5,313 nt of DNA from Actinomycetes bacterium (GCA_021846485.1 JAJZWW010000248.1:1-5313); one strand, 5' to 3'; shown: positions 1 through 4,954, counted from the first letter of the stretch. Made by a program: numbers and translations. Notes: a model not told the origin generated them from the sequence alone.

Positions 1-224
1 GAGGCGGCCGGGTGGCCGGCCTCGACGAGGTAGCCGCCAGCGCCGGCCGCGGCAGCGCCGGCCAGGAAGTCGTGGCCGTCCCGGGCCGCCCGGAGGGCGA
101 CGAAGAGGCCGCCCGGCCCGAGCCAACGGGAGTCGGTCCCCACGGAGTCGAAGCCCGCCGCCGGGTCGCCGGCGAGCAGCGACCCACCGGTGGCTTCCAG
201 CACCTCGGCCACACTCCATCGCAT
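1..224 (-). CDS. murF: UDP-N-acetylmuramoyl-tripeptide--D-alanyl-D-alanine ligase, N-terminal part (runs off left edge)
   Basis: Cytoplasmic Mur ligase that adds D-Ala-D-Ala to the UDP-MurNAc-tripeptide, the last cytoplasmic step in making the peptidoglycan precursor. Only the first 74 residues are in the window; the ATP-binding and C-terminal domains lie beyond base 1. The visible part is the Mur ligase N-terminal domain: an opening helix ending in ATGG (11-14), then TDSR (30-33), PGGLFVAL (37-44) and RDGHDF (48-53), then an Ala/Gly-rich 'AAAAGAGGYLVE' stretch (57-68). These match the family pattern 'tDSR..pGdlFvAl.G...DGHdF...A...GA'. MurE shares much of this; the short lead into 'TGG.L.GD' favours MurF. 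ATG at 224 is preceded by GAGG at close spacing. The gene starts 51 nt after the anti-sigma gene on the same strand, with no clear terminator between, so it may be co-transcribed. The family is near certain; MurF rather than MurE is likely. Confidence 0.8.
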   Translation of the reverse strand, partial: MRWSVAEVLEATGGSLLAGDPAAGFDSVGTDSRWLGPGGLFVALRAARDGHDFLAGAAAAGAGGYLVEAGHPAA

Positions 225-275
225 CGCCTCAGTCTGCCAGGGGCCGGGCGGGGATCACGAAGGGGACGGGCCGGC

Positions 276-1103
276 TCAGATAGCGGCCGGGGGCACCGCC
301 CCCGACACGCTGAACGGCTGGTGGCCGACGACCACTCCGGTGCCGACCTCGTCGGTGACCGCCAGCGCCCTCACGCCCGACCCGGCCCGGAACTCCTCGA
401 CTGTCGGGCGGGGGCCGAGCAGCCCGTAGGAGATGGCCTGCGAGCCGACCACACCCCACAGCTGGTAGGTACGGTCCGAGGGCAGCGGGCGCAGATGCGG
501 GTGGTACACGTAGCCGATCCCCGAGGGGAGCATCACCACCGAGAGGCTCGCCGACCCCGGGCCCCGCAGGGTCATCTCCCGGTGGCCGGGCACCGACAGG
601 GCGGCCCGCACGTCGCTCATCGTCGCCGGCGCGGTCGCCGCCGCCTGCTCGACGTGGGACAGCCGTCCGTCGAGGTGGGCGACCTCGGCGCCGAGCACCG
701 CCGCGGCGGCGACTGCCGCGGCGGCGAGCCAGGCGGCCGGCGCCTGCCAGCTGGGCCTGTGCCGCCGGGTGTCGTCGACCGGGCGCATCCGGGACGCGCG
801 GGGGACCAGGGCTCGGCCGCTCCCCTGGTCGCGGACCTCGGCGAGCAGCTCCACGCCGATCCGATCGAGGTTGCGCTCCGGCGCCCCGTCGTGCATGCCG
901 GCGGCGATCCGGTCCCACACCCCGGGCGGGGCCTCCCCCCCGGGGTAGGAGAGCAGGCTGGTCACCTCCCGGTACTCCGCCAGCTCCTGCCGGCACCGGG
1001 CGCAGACCTCGAGGTGAGCCTCGACGGCTCGCGCCTCGTCGGGGTCGACGGCGTCGAGGGAGTAGGAGCCGAGCAGCTCTTGGAGTGCGTGGTGATCGGT
1101 CAT
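276..1103 (-). CDS. Membrane anti-sigma factor, zinc-finger (ZAS) / RskA-like
   Basis: A 275-residue single-pass membrane protein expected to hold the ECF sigma factor encoded just upstream until a signal triggers its release. The N-terminal cytoplasmic anti-sigma domain carries H30-x3-C34-x2-C37, the zinc-associated anti-sigma motif, inside 'AHLEVCARC'. A linker of about 80 residues follows. One Ala/Val-rich membrane segment lies at about 121-140. The C-terminal extracytoplasmic part matches the RskA C-terminal domain: 'GYVYHPHLRPLP' (197-208), 'TYQLWGV' (212-218), then 'SYGLLGP' (225-231). ATG at 1103 lies 7 nt after the sigma-gene stop, so the two genes are surely co-transcribed and probably coupled in translation. 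Members of this family are normally cut by site-1 and site-2 type proteases; no protease gene is in the window. The partner assignment is inferred from adjacency. The inducing signal is not visible. Confidence 0.93.
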   Translation of the reverse strand: MTDHHALQELLGSYSLDAVDPDEARAVEAHLEVCARCRQELAEYREVTSLLSYPGGEAPPGVWDRIAAGMHDGAPERNLDRIGVELLAEVRDQGSGRALVPRASRMRPVDDTRRHRPSWQAPAAWLAAAAVAAAAVLGAEVAHLDGRLSHVEQAAATAPATMSDVRAALSVPGHREMTLRGPGSASLSVVMLPSGIGYVYHPHLRPLPSDRTYQLWGVVGSQAISYGLLGPRPTVEEFRAGSGVRALAVTDEVGTGVVVGHQPFSVSGAVPPAAI

Positions 1104-1110
1104 GGAGAGC

Positions 1111-1692
1111 TCAATCGCCCCGTCCGCCAGCCACCCCGGCCTCGGAGAGTGAACCTCTCAGACGCCGCAGCCCGCTGCGGATCCGGCTCTTTATCGTACC
1201 TTCTGGCTGCCCGAGAGCCGTAGCGACCTCGCGGTAGCTGTGCCCCTCGAAGTAGGCGAGCTCGATCGCCTGGCGCTCGTCGGTCGGGAGGGCGGCCAAC
1301 GCCTCCCGGACGGCTTCGGCGACCGTGTAGTCGATGACCTCGAGCTCGAGGTCGTAGCCCGCGGTGGCCGCCTGGCGAGCCTCACGCTCCTCCCGCTCAC
1401 GCCGGGAGTGGTCGGCGCGCAGGCGGTCGATCGAGCGGCCGTGGGTGAGCGCCAGGAGGAACGACCGGAGCGATCCCCGCTCCGGGTCGTAGCGTTCCGG
1501 GTCGTGCCAGAGCCGCAGGAAGACCTCCTGGACGATGTCCTCGGCGACCGCCGGCTCGCGCAGCAGGCGCCTGGCCAGGCCGTAGACCGCCCCGCCGTGG
1601 CGCCGGTAGGCCTCGGCGAGCGCCGACTCGTGGTAACGCCCGATGGCCACCACGAGGGCGCCGTCGCTGGCGTAGGTGAACGAGGGCGGCAT
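1111..1692 (-). CDS. ECF (sigma-70 family, group 4) RNA polymerase sigma factor, SigK-like
   Basis: A 193-residue alternative sigma factor with only the two core domains typical of ECF factors. Region 2 spans about residues 24-93, with 'EDIVQEVFLRLW' at 51-62 (region 2.2, core polymerase contact) and 'RGSLRSFLLALTHGRSIDRLR' around 72-92. Region 4 spans about 132-182, with 'LPTDERQAIELAYFEG' and the helix-turn-helix 'SYREVATALGQPEGTIKSRI' that reads the -35 element. The frame is open upstream to an ATG at 1803, but those 37 extra codons are Gly/Pro-rich, have many A/T third positions and match nothing in ECF factors, so I chose the ATG at 1692. No good Shine-Dalgarno precedes either start. The anti-sigma gene follows directly, which together with the region 4 style points to the SigK/RskA group. 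Such pairs usually activate their own operon. A candidate target promoter of ECF form lies at 3188-3214. Confidence 0.92.
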   Translation of the reverse strand: MPPSFTYASDGALVVAIGRYHESALAEAYRRHGGAVYGLARRLLREPAVAEDIVQEVFLRLWHDPERYDPERGSLRSFLLALTHGRSIDRLRADHSRREREEREARQAATAGYDLELEVIDYTVAEAVREALAALPTDERQAIELAYFEGHSYREVATALGQPEGTIKSRIRSGLRRLRGSLSEAGVAGGRGD

Positions 1693-1818
1693 GCGACCGG
1701 AGTCCGGAGCTGCGCCGCCCGGCGGATCAGAGCGGCCCTGTGGCCCTACGGTCCCGCCAGCTTCGCCACCCCACTGCGGGACCACCGGCTGCTCGCGGTC
1801 CATGCAGCTGGCGGCCGG

Positions 1819-2232
1819 TCAGCGCGCGCCGAGCGACCGGCGCCAGCGCTCGAAGGTCGGCGTGGCGGTGGCCGCGAGGACCACCAAGGCGAGCCCCGGG
1901 TCGCCGGAGGTCTTCAGCCTGCCTCGCATGTAGGCGACGCTCGGCGAGAGCCGACCGGAGGCCACCTCCCCGGCCTCGGGCGCCGGAAGGCTGAAGGTCA
2001 AGTCGAGGTCCAGGTCGGTGGCCGGGTCGAGCACCTCGACGGGCCGTCCGTCCTGCCAGCGGACCACCGCCGCCGGCCCGCCGCCGGGGAGCCCGGGAAG
2101 CTCGACCGCGACGGTCCCGCTCGCGCCGGGCACCGGCTCCAGCTCACCGCCGAGCTCCACGGCCAGCGCCGCCGGGTCGCCCGCCACCCCCTGCGCGGCG
2201 GCCGGTTCAGGCGCGGCGGCCGGTTCAGGCAC
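1819..2232 (-). CDS. SCP2 sterol-binding-domain-like small protein
   Basis: About 137 residues. The C-terminal two thirds look like an SCP2 (sterol carrier protein 2) fold. A beta-rich part 'AVVRWQDGRPVEVLDPATD' (about 55-73) is followed by 'LDLTFSLP' and the family's end signature: 'ASGRLSPSVAYMRGRLKTSGD' around 91-111 (compare 'G.l.p..a.m.GklkveGd'). SCP2 domains form a hydrophobic pocket for lipids or other apolar ligands; some are accessory domains of mycothiol-dependent enzymes. I infer a cytoplasmic ligand-binding protein and cannot name the ligand. The GTG at 2232 overlaps the end of mca by 8 nt (GTGCCTGA), a usual coupling arrangement, with AGGG about 10 nt upstream. An ATG at 2283 would force a 59-nt overlap, and a GTG at 2187 is a later alternative. 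The first residues are the repeated sextet PEPAAA, encoded by the tandem repeat listed separately. Function is uncertain; presence of a gene is fairly sure. Confidence 0.8.
   Translation of the reverse strand: MPEPAAAPEPAAAQGVAGDPAALAVELGGELEPVPGASGTVAVELPGLPGGGPAAVVRWQDGRPVEVLDPATDLDLDLTFSLPAPEAGEVASGRLSPSVAYMRGRLKTSGDPGLALVVLAATATPTFERWRRSLGAR
2193..2228. repeat. Perfect 18-bp tandem duplication across the mca/SCP2 junction
   Basis: Two identical 18-bp units, 2193-2210 and 2211-2228, each reading gcgcggcggccggttcag on the plus strand. The second unit contains the stop codon of mca (TGA, read 2227-2225). The first unit therefore supplies a second in-frame TGA six codons further on. In the SCP2-like gene the units encode PEPAAA twice, right after the GTG start. 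It looks like a recent slippage duplication that keeps both reading frames intact. Confidence 0.95.
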
Positions 2233-3139
2233 TCGAGGCGACCCTGCCCGACCGCTCGGTCGACTCGTCGCGCAGGCCGGCAAACAAGTCGTCGCCGCCG
2301 GCGGCGGCGGGCGTGACCCGGCTGCGGCCCAGCTCGTACTCGTCGAGCGGGTAGAGCCCGTCGGCGACCTCCGGGGGCAGGCCGAACCAGTGGGGCGACT
2401 CGGGGTCGACCTGGGTGCGGTGGGCGAGCAGGGCCAGGCGGCGCACGGCGGTGTAGCCGGACACGTCCACCACCGTGAGCGGGGGTGCGCCGGCGGGGCG
2501 CTCCGGGGCGTGCAGGAGCCGCTCGAGGCGCTCCCCTTCGAACGGGGAGGGCCTCCCGAGCTCGAGGAACTTCTCGTGTGCCGCCCGGCTACGACCTGCC
2601 GACCAGCCGATGTAGTACAGCCGGGCGGGAGCCCAGGGCTCCCCGGCCTCCGGGTAGCGGTCGGCGTCGGCGGCGGCGTCGAAGGCCCGGACCGCCACGT
2701 CGTGGACCCGCAGGTGGTCGGGGTGGGGATAGCCCTTCTGGTCCGGCCCGTAGGCCACGACGACCTGGGGACGGACCCGCCGGACGACCGCCACCAGGCG
2801 GCCGACGGCGTCGTCGAGGGGGGCCCGGGCGAAGCAGCGGGGGTCCTCGTTGGCCGGCGTGCCGGGCATACCCGAGTCCCGGTATCCGAGCCACACCACC
2901 TCGTCGTAGCCGATCACCCGGGCGGCATCGGCGAGCTCCGCGCGCCGCAGCTCGGGGAGGCGCTCCCGGACCCCGGGAACGTCCAGCGCCGGGTTCAAGA
3001 TGTCGCCCTCCTCGCCGCCGGTGCAGGTCACCAGGGCGGTGCGCACCCCCTCGGCGTGGTAGCGGGCGACAGTCGCCGGACCCTTCGACGCCTCGTCGTC
3101 GGGGTGGGCATGCACGGTCAGGAGCGACAGCTCGGGCAC
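2225..3139 (-). CDS. mca: Mycothiol S-conjugate amidase
   Basis: A zinc-dependent cytoplasmic amidase that cleaves mycothiol S-conjugates to a mercapturic acid, which is exported, and GlcN-Ins, which is recycled into mycothiol synthesis. The 304 residues match the Mca/MshB (LmbE/PIG-L) family along their whole length. The metal site is 'AHPDDE' at 11-16 and 'PHPDH' at 138-142. By analogy with MshB, H12, D15 and H142 bind zinc and D14 is the general base. 'TGGEEGDILNP' (40-50), 'WLGYRDSGMPGTP' (83-95) and 'GEPWAPARLYYIGWS' (166-180) are also typical. The C-terminal signature 'TQVDPES' (242-248), 'DEYELGRSRV' (266-275) and 'DDLFAGL' (283-289) separates Mca from MshB. The start is GTG at 3139, fixed by the N-terminal alignment. 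A TAGGGT hexamer ends 6 nt before it. The gene is first in an apparent minus-strand run of five genes and overlaps the next one by 8 nt. Confidence 0.95.
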   Translation of the reverse strand: MPELSLLTVHAHPDDEASKGPATVARYHAEGVRTALVTCTGGEEGDILNPALDVPGVRERLPELRRAELADAARVIGYDEVVWLGYRDSGMPGTPANEDPRCFARAPLDDAVGRLVAVVRRVRPQVVVAYGPDQKGYPHPDHLRVHDVAVRAFDAAADADRYPEAGEPWAPARLYYIGWSAGRSRAAHEKFLELGRPSPFEGERLERLLHAPERPAGAPPLTVVDVSGYTAVRRLALLAHRTQVDPESPHWFGLPPEVADGLYPLDEYELGRSRVTPAAAGGDDLFAGLRDESTERSGRVASSA

Positions 3140-3145
3140 CGCCCA

Positions 3146-3151
3146 ACCCTA
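3146..3151 (-). promoter_or_regulatory. Candidate -10 element of mca (leaderless transcript)
   Basis: Read on the minus strand the hexamer is TAGGGT, fitting the actinobacterial TANNNT -10 pattern. Six bases separate it from the GTG of mca at 3139, so the transcript would begin at the start codon itself. No convincing -35 is visible, which is common for such promoters. This is a pattern match only. Confidence 0.4.
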
Positions 3152-3187
3152 CGGGAAAGTCCCCCCGAGACGCGCCGTCCGCCCGCC

Positions 3188-3214
3188 GGGAACCTCTCCG
3201 CCGTGCGCGGCGTC
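3188..3214 (+). promoter_or_regulatory. Candidate ECF-type promoter of the secreted repeat/DUF4232 gene
   Basis: GGGAAC at 3188-3193 and CGTC at 3211-3214 are separated by 17 bp. This agrees with the general ECF promoter form GGAAC-N16/17-CGTC. Transcription would begin near 3221-3224 and give a leader of about 60 nt before the GTG at 3283. The leader can form a short hairpin (AGCGGG at 3217-3222 with CCCGCT at 3242-3247), leaving the Shine-Dalgarno free. An ECF sigma factor is encoded about 1.5 kb away on the other strand. Note that mycobacterial SigK promoters differ (CCATCC/CCGAAT type), so the link to this factor is inference. Confidence 0.5.
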
Positions 3215-3252
3215 GGAGCGGGTGAGGGCCCACCTTGCGGGCCCGCTGGCGT

Positions 3253-3288
3253 GAGGAGAGCTCGGTGGGAGAGGAGAACTTGGTGGAA
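3253..3288 (+). promoter_or_regulatory. Duplicated Shine-Dalgarno/GTG start module
   Basis: Two adjacent 18-bp units, 3253-3270 and 3271-3288, agree at 15 of 18 positions. Each has the order GAGGAG, six bases, GTG. The two GTG codons (3265 and 3283) are in the same frame, both opening the secreted-protein gene with equal spacing from a strong ribosome binding site. Initiation at either would change only the length of the region before the signal peptide, by six residues. Confidence 0.75.
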
Positions 3289-4488
3289 GGAACTGTCGAC
3301 GGCCGGCTCCGGCGCGGCCCAGCCGGTGGCTGGCTGGGGCGGGTGGCGGCGGCGACCGCCGTGGCGCTGGGAGCCCTGCTCGTCGCGCCGGGAACCGGGA
3401 CGGCGTCGGCTGCGTCGTGGGTCCCGCCGGCGGCACCGACGACGGTGGGCATCTCGTCGACCTCGACCGGCTACCTGGAGGCCACCTCGGCGGGCAACGT
3501 GTACAACTTCCACACCCCCTGGTACGGCTCAGCCGCCGGGCGGAGCCTCCCCGCACGGATCGTCGGCATCGCCGCCACCGCCACCGGCTACCTCCTCGTT
3601 GGCGCCGAGGGCAACGTCTACAACTTCCACACCCCCTGGTACGGCTCGGCCTCCCGGCGTATCCTGCCCGCCCCGGCGGCGGGCATAGCCGTCGACCCGT
3701 TCACCGGCGGCTACTGGGTGACCACCGCCGCCGGCAACGTGTACCACTTCCACGCCCCCTGGTACGGCTCGCCCGCCGGCCGCACCCCGGTCGCGATCGA
3801 CGGCATCGTCGCCACCCCCACCGGCTACCTGGTGGTGTCCGCCGCCGGCAACGTGTACAACTTCCACACCTCGTTCCTGGGTTCGCTGGCGGGGGGGTCG
3901 CTGCCCTCCCCGGTCGCCGCGGTCACCGCCGACCCGCGCGTGCACGGCTCCTACTGGCTCGCTGCCGAGAGCGGCCGGGTCTTCAACTTCGGCGCCCCCC
4001 CATACGGCCGGGCCCGCACGTCCACCCCCGACCCCAGGTGTCGGTCGTACCAGCTCGGCCTCGCCGCTCCGGCCTCCGGGCTCACCGGGGCCGCCGGCGT
4101 GCTCCGCCAAACCTTCGTGCTCACCGACCGGGTGGCCGGCAACTGCCACCTCGAGGGCTGGCCCGGCTTCCAGGCGGTCGGCAAGGGCGGCCGGTCGCTG
4201 CCCACCCCGACCCGGCGGGTCCCTTACCTCGCCCCGCCGGGCTCACTCCCCTACCGCGAGGTCTCCCTGACCCCGGGGGGCCACGCCGCCTTCGACGTCT
4301 ACGGCGAGGACTACGACGCGGTCTCCAACAAGGCGTGCCCCGACACAACCGCGGTGCTCGTGATCCCGCCCAACGGCTCGAGCCAGCAGCTCGCGACCAA
4401 CGCCAGGCTCCCCTACTGTGGCGCGCCCTACGACCTCACCCCGGTGGTCCCCGGCAGCACCGACCAGCGCTCGGCCCGCCTCCCCTGA
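3283..4488 (+). CDS. Secreted protein: signal peptide, five propeller-type repeats, C-terminal DUF4232-like domain
   Basis: About 401 residues from GTG 3283 (407 from GTG 3265; the frame reaches TTG 3235). A Sec signal peptide has a basic start (RLRRG), a hydrophobic core at about 20-35 and an A-S-A site near residue 43. Residues about 63-245 hold five repeats of 38-42 residues, with conserved 'GNVYNFHTPWYGS' starting at about 71, 110, 151 (GNVYHFHAPWYGS), 189 (GNVYNFHTSFLGS) and 231 (GRVFNFGAPPYGR), each preceded by 'GYL.v' or 'GYW.v'. I read these as propeller blades. The C-terminal 150 residues resemble DUF4232: an opening Cys (253), 'GAAG' then 'TFVLTDR..GNCHLEGWPGF' (Cys 288), 'VSLTPGGHAAFDV', Cys 352, 'LVIPPNG' and Cys 379. 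Four cysteines suggest two disulfides outside the membrane. No membrane anchor, lipobox or catalytic motif is seen. It stands alone on the plus strand behind an ECF-type promoter. A binding or cell-surface role is likely, but the ligand is unknown. Confidence 0.9.
   Translation: MEGTVDGRLRRGPAGGWLGRVAAATAVALGALLVAPGTGTASAASWVPPAAPTTVGISSTSTGYLEATSAGNVYNFHTPWYGSAAGRSLPARIVGIAATATGYLLVGAEGNVYNFHTPWYGSASRRILPAPAAGIAVDPFTGGYWVTTAAGNVYHFHAPWYGSPAGRTPVAIDGIVATPTGYLVVSAAGNVYNFHTSFLGSLAGGSLPSPVAAVTADPRVHGSYWLAAESGRVFNFGAPPYGRARTSTPDPRCRSYQLGLAAPASGLTGAAGVLRQTFVLTDRVAGNCHLEGWPGFQAVGKGGRSLPTPTRRVPYLAPPGSLPYREVSLTPGGHAAFDVYGEDYDAVSNKACPDTTAVLVIPPNGSSQQLATNARLPYCGAPYDLTPVVPGSTDQRSARLP
3469..4017 (+). repeat. 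Five in-frame protein repeats with near-identical DNA cores
   Basis: The 38-nt core beginning ggcaacgt at 3493-3530 recurs at 3610-3647 with one difference and at 3733-3770 with two. The fourth and fifth copies (from about 3847 and 3973) are more diverged. The period is 38-42 codons. Near identity at silent positions between copies 1 to 3 points to recent duplication or gene conversion rather than selection on protein alone. Confidence 0.9.
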
Positions 4489-4503
4489 CCCGACGGAGGA
4501 TGT

Positions 4504-4529
4504 GGCGGGCGGGGAGCCCTCCGCCCGCC
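4504..4529 (+). terminator. GC-rich hairpin after the secreted-protein gene
   Basis: ggcgggcgg (4504-4512) pairs with ccgcccgcc (4521-4529), nine G-C pairs around an 8-nt loop, 15 nt after the stop codon. There is no T-run after it, which is usual for terminators of high-GC actinobacteria, so termination is plausible but not proven. Confidence 0.55.
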
Positions 4530-4565
4530 GACCCCGCGGCTGCCCGACCGGCACTCGGAGTGGGA

Positions 4566-4689
4566 AGTTGTCGAGACCGAGGCGGGTACTGGGTGCGTAG
4601 AGCCGAACTGGGTGCATCCGAGCCCCGAATCGGGCATTGAGCGCACCCAGCTCGGTCCGCTGCACCCGGTAAGGGCCCGAGCGGCAACT
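4566..4689. repeat. Palindromic element A, nested long hairpin centred near 4629
   Basis: Three nested arms share one centre. TACTGGGTGC (4587-4596) pairs with GCACCCGGTA (4662-4671). After a symmetric 6/6-nt interruption CCGAACTGGGTGC (4603-4615) pairs with GCACCCAGCTCGG (4643-4655), 12 of 13. In the middle is the perfect odd palindrome cccgaAtcggg (4624-4634). A further outer arm, AGTTGTCG (4566-4573) with CGGCAACT (4682-4689), has one G-T pair. ACTGGGTGC occurs twice, 19 bp apart, and its complement twice at the same 19-bp spacing. It could be a mobile palindromic repeat, a structured RNA or a bidirectional terminator; the sequence alone does not decide. Confidence 0.75.
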
Positions 4690-4765
4690 ACTTGGACGGC
4701 CGAAGGCCGAGAACTGTGTGCTGACACGGCCGAAGTTGGTAACGCCGTCCAAGTAGTAGTTGCCG
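4682..4765. repeat. Palindromic element B, 19-bp stem with structured loop
   Basis: CTACTTGGACGGC (4688-4700) pairs perfectly with GCCGTCCAAGTAG (4744-4756). After a TAG bulge at 4757-4759 the stem continues with CGGCAA (4682-4687) and TTGCCG (4760-4765). The 43-nt interior can fold into CTGTGT-gctg-ACACGG (4714-4729), with GGCCgaaGGCC (4698-4708) and GTTggtAAC (4735-4743) as alternative small hairpins that compete in part with the main stem or arm. ACGGCCGAAG occurs twice, at 4696 and 4726, 30 bp apart. Confidence 0.75.
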
Positions 4766-4774
4766 GAAGGGTCC

Positions 4775-4794
4775 TAACCGCCGGTAACCGCCGG
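4775..4794. repeat. 10-bp tandem repeat
   Basis: TAACCGCCGG occurs twice head to tail at 4775-4784 and 4785-4794, right after palindromic element B. No function is evident. Confidence 0.85.
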
Positions 4795-4806
4795 TTGGCC
4801 GTCGGG

Positions 4807-4941
4807 GTGGACGAGTCCGCCGGCCACGTCGGCGTCGGGCCCTCCGGGCTGGCCCTCGTCGCCCTGTTCCGGGAGACCGACCTCCGCCGGCGCCGCAGGG
4901 AGCCGTCGTGGCGCTCCCACCCCGAGTGGGTGGCACCGTGA
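4807..4941 (+). CDS. Possible small protein or 3' remnant of a gene, unrecognised
   Basis: The frame ending at TGA 4939-4941 has 45 successive codons (4798-4932) that all end in G or C, while second positions are mixed. This is the base pattern of real coding sequence in this kind of genome. From GTG 4807 it gives 44 residues: an acidic start 'VDESAGHVGV', a hydrophobic 'GLALVALF' (14-21), a run of arginines (27-31) and the end 'HPEWVAP'. The frame stays open back to GTG 4612, but there it crosses both palindromes and loses the coding pattern. No Shine-Dalgarno precedes 4807 or TTG 4795. It may be a small protein, or the tail of a gene whose front was replaced by the palindromic elements. I recognise no family. 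Confidence 0.3.
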   Translation: MDESAGHVGVGPSGLALVALFRETDLRRRRREPSWRSHPEWVAP

Positions 4942-4954
4942 CCCGGCCGGCCCC

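Noticed and set aside
225..275. Terminator between the anti-sigma gene and murF
   Set aside because: The 51-nt gap is GC-rich but I find no strong hairpin in it, so I kept the genes as a possible single transcript.
12..1223. Long plus-strand open frame of 403 codons
   Set aside because: It lies opposite the murF, anti-sigma and sigma genes, which match known families. The frame is open only because GC-rich antisense sequence has few stop codons.
1693..1803. Extension of the sigma factor to the ATG at 1803
   Set aside because: The 37 extra codons are Gly/Pro-rich, have many A/T third positions unlike the rest of the gene, and match nothing in ECF factors.
1240..2316. Plus-strand open frame of 358 codons
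   Set aside because: Antisense shadow of the sigma factor and SCP2-like genes, with a low-complexity Arg-rich product.
2018..3688. Plus-strand open frame of 556 codons
   Set aside because: Antisense to the SCP2-like and mca genes and out of frame with the secreted-protein gene. Its product is Arg/Gly/Pro-rich with no domain.
4588..4669. CRISPR-like array from the repeated ACTGGGTGC / GCACCC units
   Set aside because: Repeats are only 9 bp and change orientation about a centre; there are no regular spacers and no cas genes.
4682..4765. Integron attC site
   Set aside because: The ends carry CAAC and GTTG, but the 7-bp boxes do not fit RYYYAAC and GTTRRRY, and there is no integrase or cassette series.
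4682..4765. tRNA-like cloverleaf
   Set aside because: The closing stem is far too long, there is no TTC-type T-loop or anticodon arm of proper size, and no CCA-end geometry.
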